Shown here piece by piece: positions 1 to 5,596 of a stretch of 5,596 nucleotides of DNA; position 1 is the first letter of the stretch, and every line of letters starts with the position of its first letter. This DNA is from Candidatus Kapaibacterium sp. Lineage in GTDB: Bacteria > Bacteroidota > Ignavibacteria > Kapaibacteriales > HRBIN21. Location: assembly GCA_025055465.1 (NCBI GenBank), contig JANWXA010000133.1, forward strand, positions 1 to 5,596, written 5' to 3'. A program made the position numbers and the translations under genes. Under the pieces are notes generated by a model. That model made no database searches. It saw nothing but the letters and a program-made list of their open reading frames with translations, and had not been told where the DNA came from.

Positions 1-70
1 AGTAAGAAGTTCACTAAGCGGACAACAACAGTACTAACACCATAGACAAGGGTGTCCCCCGCAAGCCGGT

Positions 71-111
71 GCAGGGTGTGGTCACTTTCCGCACCCCCCT
101 GCTGAGGTTTT
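71..111 (+). terminator. GC-rich hairpin, possible terminator of an upstream gene
   Basis: GCAGGG (71-76) pairs with CCCTGC (97-102) and TGTGG (77-81) pairs with CCGCA (89-93, one G-T pair). This gives an 11-bp stem with a three-C bulge (94-96) and a 7-nt loop (82-88). The short T run TTTT (108-111) follows after five bases, which is weak for an intrinsic terminator. The gene it would end lies left of the window; one + frame is open from base 1 to a TAG at 43-45 and could be its last codons, but 14 codons are too few to judge. A structured RNA or an upstream control element are alternatives. Confidence 0.3.
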
Positions 112-134
112 CCCACGATACCTCTGGAAAGCCC

Positions 135-142
135 TATTTTTG
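135..142 (+). promoter_or_regulatory. Candidate Bacteroidota-type -7 element (TAnnTTTG) of the M28 peptidase gene
   Basis: TATTTTTG is an exact match to TAnnTTTG, the -7 element known from Bacteroidota primary sigma factor promoters. It ends 28 nt before the ATG at 171, so a transcript starting a few bases downstream would have a short leader, common in that phylum. The upstream -33 element is not clear; only a T-rich TTTT (108-111) lies at roughly the right distance. If real, it supports ATG 171 over the upstream in-frame GTG at 69. Chance matches are expected at about one per window and strand. Confidence 0.35.
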
Positions 143-170
143 CGTGCCCTTGTGGACTTACTTCTGCCGA

Positions 171-2036
171 ATGCAAAGCTACCGCTTTTATGTAGTGCTT
201 GCCCTTGCCAGCAGTTTGGCACTGCGAGGGTTCACGTCGCAGTCCACCGACGCCCTCTCCCTAACTGCACAACGTCTCCAAACGCACGTACGCTTCCTGG
301 CATCACCGGACCTGGAGGGGCGCGCTGCCGGCTCAAAGGGCAATCATCGCGCCGCTGAGTATATAGCTCAGCAATTCCAACGGGCAGGGCTACAACCTAT
401 CGCCAGCAGCTATTTCCAGCCCTTTTCTATGATCACGGACTTGCAAATCGGTGTAGCCACGCGCGCAGAGTTCTCTGTTACGGTCGAACGTATAGACCTG
501 CCCCGCGAAATGTGGCGTTCGTATACCTTTCGCTGGATCCCAGGTAAGGACTTTGTTCCATTGAGCTTCAGCGCTAATGGGACTGCATCCGGTACACTGG
601 TCTTTGCCGGCTTTGGCATCTCCGCCCCTGAACGGCAGTATGACGACTACGAGGGCGTGGACGTTCGTGGCAAACTTGTGCTTATCCTCCGTGGTACCCC
701 ATGGGACGAACGGCTACGCTCGAAGCTGGTACGGGAAAAGCTGCGGGAAGAACAGCAAGCCGCGGACCCGCGGTATGCTTCCTTGCGATACAAAGTTTCC
801 ACCGCCGAAGCTCGTGGGGCAGCCGCTGTCATCATCGTTGATCCGCAGGGGGATTCTTCAAATGTTCTCTTGCCCCTTTCTCCAGAGACAATGTCCCCGC
901 AGGCCGCTATTCCAGTTATCCACGCCCAGCGGGTGGAAGCGGTCAAACTCTTTCCGCGAGAACGCTCGCTTTACACGCGTGAGCTGGAAATTCTCCGTAC
1001 GCAAAAGCCCCATAGCTTTGAGCTCCCGCTGGTTACGGGGACTATCGTTGTGCAATTGGAAACCTCCGAGGCAGAGGTGCCAAACGTACTGGGCTACGCT
1101 CGCGGCACCGACCCTCAGCGGGCGCATGAGTACATAGTGGTCGGCGCACACTTCGACCACATAGGTTGGGGTAGCTTCGGCTCCCTTGCCGGCTCTAAAG
1201 CACCAACCATTCACCCTGGTGCTGATGATAATGCATCGGGCACAGCCGTGTTGTTGGAGTTAGCAGAACGTGTAGCCCAACGGCCACTTCCACGATCCGT
1301 GCTCTTTATCGCCTTCAATGCCGAAGAGCGCGGTGCCATTGGCTCCAGTTACTACGTGCGACACCCTGTCCTACCTATGGACAGCGCTATTGCTATGTTC
1401 AATCTGGACATGGTTGGACGCCTCAAAGAAAATACGCTTACTATCCAAGGAGTCGGCAGTTCTTCAATATGGCGTCTCCTTCTGGATTCGCTGGCGCCAG
1501 AGTTCGGGCTACGGCTTTCCACAACCGAAAGCGGGTTTGGCCCGAGCGACCACACCCCCTTCCATGCCCGTGGACTACCTGTCCTTTTCTTCTTTACAGG
1601 GCTCCACAGCGACTACCACCGCCCCACCGATACGTGGGACAAGCTCAACTACGAAGGCATCGTTCAGATCACGAACCTTGTAGAGGCCCTCTTGCGTGCC
1701 GTTGCTCACCGGCCCGGACGCCCAGATTTCCAGCGCACACAATCCCTTGGCGAATTCCGCGGCGACGGACGCCCACGTGTCCGACTCGGGATTATCCCCG
1801 ATTACAGCGAACATCCCAGTGGACTTCGCATCAACGGTGTCAGCAGCACCAGCCCAGCCCAACGTGCGGGGCTTCAGAGCGACGACGTCATTACGGCCCT
1901 CGGCACCTATCGTATCCGCTCCATTTACGACTTAATGCAGGCACTTCAACAATTCGCACCCGGCGATACGATCTCGGTAGAATTCCTCCGAAACGGAACC
2001 CCACAAAAGGCAACGATATACTTCGAGCGGCCCTAA
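171..2036 (+). CDS. Exported M28-family zinc peptidase with PA insert and C-terminal PDZ domain
   Basis: A 621-residue protein, probably a secreted or periplasmic aminopeptidase that removes N-terminal residues from peptides with two zinc ions. The ATG at 171 is chosen over the in-frame GTG at 69 because it puts a signal-peptide-like segment (Arg5, then FYVVLALASSLAL) at the N-terminus; the cleavage site is not a clear AxA. FLASPDLEGRAAGS (42-55) is the usual N-terminal M28 motif. Residues about 130-262 look like a PA (protease-associated) domain. The catalytic domain (about 300-505) shows the expected set: His327 and Asp329 (GAHFDH), Asp352 (GADDNASG), Glu385 as general base with Glu386 as ligand (NAEERG), Asp413 (NLDMVGR) and His483 (DYHRPTDT). 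Residues about 530-620 form a PDZ domain with the LGI peptide-binding loop at 539-541. No key residue is missing, so it should be active. Exact substrate is unknown. It is the first gene of a tight three-gene run. Confidence 0.93.
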   Translation: MQSYRFYVVLALASSLALRGFTSQSTDALSLTAQRLQTHVRFLASPDLEGRAAGSKGNHRAAEYIAQQFQRAGLQPIASSYFQPFSMITDLQIGVATRAEFSVTVERIDLPREMWRSYTFRWIPGKDFVPLSFSANGTASGTLVFAGFGISAPERQYDDYEGVDVRGKLVLILRGTPWDERLRSKLVREKLREEQQAADPRYASLRYKVSTAEARGAAAVIIVDPQGDSSNVLLPLSPETMSPQAAIPVIHAQRVEAVKLFPRERSLYTRELEILRTQKPHSFELPLVTGTIVVQLETSEAEVPNVLGYARGTDPQRAHEYIVVGAHFDHIGWGSFGSLAGSKAPTIHPGADDNASGTAVLLELAERVAQRPLPRSVLFIAFNAEERGAIGSSYYVRHPVLPMDSAIAMFNLDMVGRLKENTLTIQGVGSSSIWRLLLDSLAPEFGLRLSTTESGFGPSDHTPFHARGLPVLFFFTGLHSDYHRPTDTWDKLNYEGIVQITNLVEALLRAVAHRPGRPDFQRTQSLGEFRGDGRPRVRLGIIPDYSEHPSGLRINGVSSTSPAQRAGLQSDDVITALGTYRIRSIYDLMQALQQFAPGDTISVEFLRNGTPQKATIYFERP

Positions 2037-2048
2037 CGCATCAAGGGA

Positions 2049-2912
2049 ATGCCCACACCTACAGTCTTTACCGAGCGCTTCTGGCTAATGAGCACCTCAG
2101 GGGAGCGTATCCTCGGGGACTTGCGCTGGTTGCCAACGCGAGGCACCGGCCCCATGCTCATCATGTTGCACGGCTTTACGGGATTCAAAGATTGGGGCTT
2201 TTTCCCGCACATAGCGACAGAATTTGCCCAGCGCGGCGCCTGTGTGGTCACCTTCAACTTTTCGCTCAGCGGCTATATTGAAGGATCTGACCGCGTCGAA
2301 CGCCCTGAACTGTTTGCCCGCAACACCATTGGGCAAGAAATCGCTGATACACGAACGGTCCTCCTCGCCTTCACCAAGCGCACCATAGAGGCCCCTGCCT
2401 CATGGTGGAAACGCTGGGATAAACGCCTTTTTCTTCTGGGGTACTCACGTGGAGCCGGCGTCGCACTTCTTACGCTCCGGGAAAACCCTCAGCTTCCCGT
2501 ACAGCGCCTGGCTTTGTGGTCCCCAGTCACCACTTTTCACCACTATACAGAACGGCAAAAGAAACGCTGGCGTCAGCGCGGTCTCTTAGAGGTCTCACAT
2601 ACACGCACCAGCCAAATCCTCCACATGAACGTGGAGTACCTGCAGGACTTGGAGGACAACGAGGAACGGTACAACTTGCACCTTGCTATTGCTGCCCTCC
2701 GATGTCCAACGCTGATCATCCACGGTATGCACGATATCACTGTGCCCTTGCGCTCAGTACAGGAACTGGCAATGGCTGCTTCTCCGGACTTAGTACGGCT
2801 CCACGTTATTCCACATACCGGACACACTCTTGGGGTAGACCATCCTATGCGCCAACCCTCACCGGCTGTGGTAGAGGCAACCACCGTTACCATCGAATTC
2901 TTCGGGCTGTAA
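2049..2912 (+). CDS. Alpha/beta-fold hydrolase (serine esterase/peptidase-like)
   Basis: A 287-residue single-domain alpha/beta hydrolase. HGFTG (41-45), followed by FKDWGFFP, forms the oxyanion-side loop. GYSRGAG (131-137) is the nucleophile elbow with Ser133. Asp229 in HGMHDITVP and His259 in HTGHTLG complete the likely triad. The segment at about 150-215, rich in basic and aromatic residues, is probably the lid. There is no signal peptide or membrane segment, so it should be cytoplasmic. The reaction is hydrolysis of an ester, thioester or amide; the substrate cannot be read from the sequence. The gene starts 12 nt after the peptidase stop and ends 5 nt before the next start, so co-transcription is likely. 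AAGGGA directly abuts the ATG, too close for a normal ribosome site. A second in-frame ATG at 2088 (Met14) is a possible start that would still keep the whole fold. Confidence 0.88.
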   Translation: MPTPTVFTERFWLMSTSGERILGDLRWLPTRGTGPMLIMLHGFTGFKDWGFFPHIATEFAQRGACVVTFNFSLSGYIEGSDRVERPELFARNTIGQEIADTRTVLLAFTKRTIEAPASWWKRWDKRLFLLGYSRGAGVALLTLRENPQLPVQRLALWSPVTTFHHYTERQKKRWRQRGLLEVSHTRTSQILHMNVEYLQDLEDNEERYNLHLAIAALRCPTLIIHGMHDITVPLRSVQELAMAASPDLVRLHVIPHTGHTLGVDHPMRQPSPAVVEATTVTIEFFGL

Positions 2913-2917
2913 ATACT

Positions 2918-3364
2918 ATGCCTCTGGTGATGCTCTCCTTGGGGATGCTGCTCGGGGCCTGCGATGTAGGCTTCCTATCCCTCCGGCGGACGACTTCTCT
3001 GCCTCCACGCGCAAGCCCCGCTGCTACCGCCTTTCTTTTCAAGTCCGCCCTGGATAGCGGACGCATTGCTGACGCCTTGCGTTTGCTCGCTACCGCCGAT
3101 GGTGCTCCGCTGCTGGCGGATGACCGTTATGAGCTCGCCCCCGATATCGAACGCCTGGTACGCTTGCTGGCTGGTTTACCTATCACTCATGTCCGAATAG
3201 ACACCCCGGAAACCACCAGAGCTTTTGTGTGGCTGGAGGTAGACCACCTCCATACGCTCTACTTTACCTTGCGCTACCAGGATTCCCTCTGGGTAATCAC
3301 CGCTTTAGAGCGCATCCCCTGGCGTCGTCCCGCCATCCGGGTTTTTCCCCCACCAATCGAATAA
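2918..3364 (+). CDS. Small putative lipoprotein, possible NTF2-like fold
   Basis: A 148-residue protein I do not recognise by name. The ATG at 2918 is chosen because it gives a short hydrophobic leader ending in LLGAC (11-15), a plausible lipobox with Cys15 as the lipidated residue. The leader lacks the usual positive charge, which lowers confidence in export. The frame stays open far upstream inside the hydrolase gene, but no better start is seen near the lipobox. After a Pro/Ser/Arg-rich linker (about 20-35), helices (36-60 and 75-87) precede a strand-rich part (88-131) ending in the pattern DSLWVITALERI. Helices followed by strands with a terminal W-I pattern recall NTF2-like or DUF4878-type small domains; this is a pattern judgement, not a family match. 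No catalytic motif is visible. It begins 5 nt after the hydrolase stop, so it is probably the last gene of the same operon. Confidence 0.72.
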   Translation: MPLVMLSLGMLLGACDVGFLSLRRTTSLPPRASPAATAFLFKSALDSGRIADALRLLATADGAPLLADDRYELAPDIERLVRLLAGLPITHVRIDTPETTRAFVWLEVDHLHTLYFTLRYQDSLWVITALERIPWRRPAIRVFPPPIE

Positions 3365-3387
3365 CACCGCAACTGCTCGCGATTCTG

Positions 3388-3394
3388 TATTTTG
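3388..3394 (+). promoter_or_regulatory. Imperfect -7-like motif before the thiamine-binding gene
   Basis: TATTTTG lies 37 nt before the ATG at 3432, in the 67-nt gap (3365-3431). It is one T short of TAnnTTTG. No good -33 element is visible. The rest of the gap has no clear terminator, only a distant 5-bp match (AACTG 3371-3375 with CAGTT 3405-3409). The small gene may have its own promoter here, or may be read through from the upstream operon. Confidence 0.15.
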
Positions 3395-3431
3395 CAAGTG
3401 TCCACAGTTCTACTCACGCCAGTATACCCGC

Positions 3432-3743
3432 ATGAAAGTCTCAGGCATGGTAGGCATTACCCCTATCGGGGTAGGCATGTCGCTCTCCCCGTACATTGCT
3501 ACTTGTGTTCGCACGCTCCGTGAGGCTGGTCTTACGTGCCAGCTTCACGCCCATGCAACCGACATAGAGGGCGACTGGGGAACGCTCTGTTCGGGTCTCC
3601 GGCAATGCTTTGAACGCCTGCAAAAGGAGCACAGGGTACAACGCATTAGTCTTTGGCTCAAGGTAGAGATGCGTTCTGACCGTGAACCCTCACTGGAAGC
3701 CGCCGTCCAATCAGTCGAGCAGAAACTGCACGCATCAGGGTAG
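3432..3743 (+). CDS. MTH1187/YqgV-type thiamine-binding protein (UPF0045, DUF77)
   Basis: A 103-residue cytoplasmic protein of the UPF0045/DUF77 family, a ferredoxin-like fold. Members assemble into oligomers, and some have been shown or proposed to bind thiamine or related molecules. Visible family features are the first strand with PIGVGMSLSPYIA (11-23), the helix with LREAGLTCQLHAHATDIEGDW (29-49, matching the family pattern of helix, strand and T-x-IEG), and a second strand-helix unit with ISLWLKVEMRSDRE (72-85) leading to a final helix (87-100). Length is typical for the single-domain form. ATG 3432 is the first start in the frame and places the conserved strand at the N-terminus. No thiamine synthesis or transport gene is next to it, and no TPP riboswitch is seen in the short upstream gap, so the ligand and role remain inferred from the family. 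Confidence 0.85.
   Translation: MKVSGMVGITPIGVGMSLSPYIATCVRTLREAGLTCQLHAHATDIEGDWGTLCSGLRQCFERLQKEHRVQRISLWLKVEMRSDREPSLEAAVQSVEQKLHASG
3449..3478 (+). repeat. Hairpin flanked by a 9-bp direct repeat inside the start of the thiamine-binding gene
   Basis: GGTAGGCAT occurs at 3449-3457 and again at 3470-3478. Between and overlapping them, TACCCC (3458-3463) and GGGGTA (3468-3473) form a perfect 6-bp stem with a TATC loop. AGGCAT also occurs a third time at 3443-3448. The segment starts 17 nt into the coding region and encodes the conserved Met-Val-Gly and Gly-Val-Gly-Met residues, so coding constraint may explain it; an effect on translation is possible but unproven. Confidence 0.3.
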
Positions 3744-3944
3744 GACCCTAAAGAAGCCTGGCCCGCGCTCAATGCCTGAACACAGCCTCCGCGTTAGCCA
3801 AGGGACCAAGTACCTTGCTTCCTGTCCTATACCTCGGTGCATTGGGGAGGAGCCTGTAATTTTGCTTCGCTGCTATAAGTCCCCCCTGTCCAGGCGCGGT
3901 GTGGCAAGTCGGTACATGTTCCACAATTCCCTACCAGGCCTTCC
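3744..3944. other. 201-nt intergenic region before nrdJ
   Basis: No gene is supported here. A + frame (ATG at 3772, stop at 3946-3948) is open for 58 codons and overlaps the nrdJ ATG as ATGA, but its product has no recognisable pattern. Short pairings are possible: GCCTG (3852-3856) with CAGGC (3891-3895), or GGGG (3844-3847) with CCCC in the C run at 3881-3886; these two cannot form together in a nested way. CCTGTCC is repeated at 3821-3827 and 3885-3891. I do not see the conserved B12 box of a cobalamin riboswitch, an NrdR-type ACACwATATATwGTGT palindrome, or a convincing terminator. Confidence 0.5.
3857..3864 (+). promoter_or_regulatory. Candidate Bacteroidota-type -7 element (TAnnTTTG) of nrdJ
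   Basis: TAATTTTG matches TAnnTTTG exactly and lies in the nrdJ leader region, 80 nt before the ATG at 3945. A transcript starting just downstream would carry a leader of roughly 70-75 nt, containing the C run at 3881-3886. A clear -33 TTTG at 19-21 nt upstream is not seen. It is one of three exact + strand matches in the window; one of those (1013-1020) lies inside the M28 gene and is presumably chance. Confidence 0.33.
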
Positions 3945-5596
3945 ATGAACATCCCACGACGTTTTACCGAGGCTGGACGGAGCCCGTACGACTATTTTTC
4001 TTACGAACGGCGCTCCTCAGTGCTGCGCAACCCGGATGGTACCGTCGTGTTTGATATTCATAACAACGAGGTGCCAACCCAATGGTCACAGGTAGCCACC
4101 GATATCTTATCCCAGAAGTATTTCCGCAAAACCGGGGTCCCGCAGTACGATGAGCAAGGGAACCCGATTTTGGACGCCGAGAGCAAGCCCGTCTTAGGAC
4201 CGGAACGCTCGGTCAAGCAGGTCGTACACCGCCTCGTGGGATGTTGGCGATGGTGGGGGGAACAGTATGGCTACTTTGAAACCCCGGAAGACGCCCAAGC
4301 TTTTTACGATGAATTGGCCTACATGCTGCTGGCACAAATGGCAGCCCCGAATTCTCCACAGTGGTTCAACACTGGACTGGCGTATGCTTATGGCATCCGG
4401 GGTAAGCCACAGGGACACTGGTACGTAGACCCCAAGACAGGACGTCTGCAACGCTCCAGGGACGCCTATACGCGCCCTCAACCCCATGCCTGTTTTATCC
4501 AATCTATCAGCGATGACTTAGTCAACGAGGGAGGCATTTTTGATCTCCTGACCCGAGAAGCCCGCATCTTCAAGTACGGGTCCGGAACGGGCACGAACTT
4601 CTCCTCTCTGCGGGCCGCCGGCGAGCCGCTCTCTGGTGGCGGCGTCTCCTCAGGACTCATGAGCTTCCTGAAAATCTTTGACCGTGCTGCTGGTGCCATT
4701 AAGTCCGGTGGCACAACTCGACGCGCCGCCAAGATGGTCATCGTCAACATTGACCATCCTGACATTGAGGAGTTCATTGCTTGGAAGGCTCGCGAGGAAG
4801 AGAAAGTCGCTGCCCTGGTCACTGGCTCCCGCATCAATGCAGTATTCCTCCAGGCCATTATGGACGAAGCCGTTGCCCGAGGAACAGACTGGCGCAGCAA
4901 TCCTCGATTACAGACGCTTATTCGCCATGCCCTCCATCGCGGTATCCCACGCCCCTACATCCTTCGTACCCTGACTCTCGTAGAGCAGGGGTACACGCGC
5001 CTGGATTTTCCCGTCTTCACACTGGACTACGAAGGCGAAGCATACATAACTGTCAGCGGACAGAATTCCAACAATTCGGTCCGCGTACCCAACGAGTTCA
5101 TGCATGCCGTCCTCCAGGATGGCACATGGGACCTCCGCTGGCGCACCGACGGACGCGTCTATCGCACGGTACGCGCTCGCGATCTCTGGAACAAAATCGC
5201 TCTGGCTGCTTGGAAGTGCGCCGACCCCGGCTTGCAATTTGATACCACCATCAACGAATGGCACACCTGCCCTAACTCTGGACGCATCAACGCCTCCAAC
5301 CCCTGCTCCGAATATCTATTCCTGGACGACACTGCCTGCAACCTGGCCAGCCTGAATCTGCTCAAATTCTACGACGAGGCAACAGGCACATTCCGCGTGG
5401 AGGACTTCCGACACGCCGTACGCCTCTGGACCATTGTACTGGAGCTCTCGGTCCTGATGGCTCAATTCCCCTCCAGGGAAATTGCCCGTAAAAGCTACGA
5501 ATTCCGCACCTTGGGGCTGGGCTACGCCAATCTGGGAACTCTGCTTATGGTTAGCGGGATCCCATACGATTCCCCTCAGGCGCTGGCGGTTGCTGG
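3945..5596 (+). CDS. nrdJ: Coenzyme B12-dependent (class II) ribonucleotide reductase, N-terminal part, cut by the window edge
   Basis: The frame is open for 550 codons to the right edge, with no stop, so the C-terminal part is missing. The enzyme reduces ribonucleotides to deoxyribonucleotides with adenosylcobalamin as radical source, in the cytoplasm. ATG 3945 is the only usual start after the in-frame stop at 3876-3878. Key residues seen are Cys183 (PHACFIQ) and Cys465 (DDTACNLASLNL), the redox pair, and Asn452, Cys454 and Glu456 in NPCSE, where Cys454 carries the thiyl radical. The 11-residue step from Cys454 to Cys465 fits NrdJ, not class I NrdA. FKYGSGTGTNFSSLR (209-223) and GGTTRRAAKMV (255-265) are typical B12-enzyme motifs. 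Residues about 310-370, with RHALHRGIPRPYI and EQGYTRLDFP, are the extra segment of the long NrdJ form, followed by SGQNSNNSVRVPNEF (371-385). There is no N-terminal ATP-cone. No recognised riboswitch or NrdR box precedes it. Confidence 0.95.
   Translation, partial: MNIPRRFTEAGRSPYDYFSYERRSSVLRNPDGTVVFDIHNNEVPTQWSQVATDILSQKYFRKTGVPQYDEQGNPILDAESKPVLGPERSVKQVVHRLVGCWRWWGEQYGYFETPEDAQAFYDELAYMLLAQMAAPNSPQWFNTGLAYAYGIRGKPQGHWYVDPKTGRLQRSRDAYTRPQPHACFIQSISDDLVNEGGIFDLLTREARIFKYGSGTGTNFSSLRAAGEPLSGGGVSSGLMSFLKIFDRAAGAIKSGGTTRRAAKMVIVNIDHPDIEEFIAWKAREEEKVAALVTGSRINAVFLQAIMDEAVARGTDWRSNPRLQTLIRHALHRGIPRPYILRTLTLVEQGYTRLDFPVFTLDYEGEAYITVSGQNSNNSVRVPNEFMHAVLQDGTWDLRWRTDGRVYRTVRARDLWNKIALAAWKCADPGLQFDTTINEWHTCPNSGRINASNPCSEYLFLDDTACNLASLNLLKFYDEATGTFRVEDFRHAVRLWTIVLELSVLMAQFPSREIARKSYEFRTLGLGYANLGTLLMVSGIPYDSPQALAVA

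Noticed and set aside
37..55. Hairpin ACACC/GGTGT (37-41 with 51-55) as a terminator
   Set aside because: Only 5 bp with a 9-nt loop and no T tract; followed by C-rich sequence.
69..170. N-terminal extension of the M28 peptidase from the GTG at 69
   Set aside because: The 34 extra residues would precede the signal-peptide-like segment at 171 and their DNA overlaps the hairpin region and the promoter-like motif; they do not resemble any M28 N-terminus.
1013..1020. TAGCTTTG as an internal promoter
   Set aside because: Exact TAnnTTTG match but it encodes conserved-frame residues within the M28 gene, with no gene start downstream; treated as chance background.
1469..2281. Open frame of 270 codons spanning the end of the peptidase and the start of the hydrolase
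   Set aside because: Product is rich in Arg, His and Pro with no domain pattern; it lies out of frame across two clearly real genes, as expected for a shadow frame in GC-rich DNA.
2516..2917. Upstream extension of the lipoprotein frame inside the hydrolase gene
   Set aside because: The frame is open but the translated sequence is low-complexity and overlaps the hydrolase catalytic region; the ATG at 2918 gives a lipobox leader.
3365..3431. TPP riboswitch before the thiamine-binding gene
   Set aside because: Gap is only 67 nt and lacks the conserved CTGAGA and related elements.
3744..3944. Cobalamin riboswitch before nrdJ
   Set aside because: No B12-box-like conserved sequence or GCCACTG core seen by eye; the gap is also near the lower size limit.
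3772..3948. 58-codon frame ending in an ATGA overlap with nrdJ, as a coupled small gene
   Set aside because: No recognisable composition or motif and no ribosome site; the overlap alone is weak evidence. Conservation in relatives would be needed.
4478..4900. Minus-strand frame of 140 codons inside nrdJ
   Set aside because: Antisense to the conserved catalytic region of nrdJ, whose own motifs are unmistakable; product has no pattern.

Overview
No undescribed system stands out in this window. It is a compact, mostly housekeeping stretch of bacterial chromosome with every recognisable gene on the + strand: four complete genes and one gene cut by the right edge. I see no mobile element, CRISPR array, tRNA or rRNA. 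The likely source is a moderately GC-rich member of the Bacteroidota/Chlorobiota (FCB) group. The reasons are: no start codon has a convincing Shine-Dalgarno sequence at normal spacing; two of three exact + strand matches to the Bacteroidota-type -7 promoter motif TAnnTTTG fall in the short non-coding gaps; and the M28 peptidase with PA and PDZ domains and the hydrolase with an HGFxGFKDWGFFP motif look like proteins of that group. The phylum is an inference from memory, not a search result.

Layout. Positions 1-170 are non-coding or hold only the last codons of an upstream gene. They contain a strong GC-rich hairpin (71-102), then a perfect TAnnTTTG motif (135-142). Next is a tightly packed three-gene run: an exported M28 zinc aminopeptidase-like protein with PA and PDZ domains (171-2036), an alpha/beta hydrolase (2049-2912, 12-nt gap) and a small putative lipoprotein (2918-3364, 5-nt gap). 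After 67 nt comes a small MTH1187/YqgV-type thiamine-binding protein (3432-3743). A 201-nt gap with another perfect TAnnTTTG motif precedes the long N-terminal part of a coenzyme B12-dependent (class II) ribonucleotide reductase, nrdJ (3945 to the window end). It reads open for 550 codons and contains all three expected active-site/redox cysteines found in this part of the enzyme.

How the genes may work together. The first three are spaced like one operon and could act on peptides or esters at the envelope, but no shared pathway can be proved from sequence. The thiamine-binding protein and nrdJ appear to be independent units. The most useful leads are the promoter-like motifs, the structured segment at 71-130, the small lipoprotein of unknown role, and the nrdJ leader, in which I recognise neither a cobalamin riboswitch nor an NrdR box.
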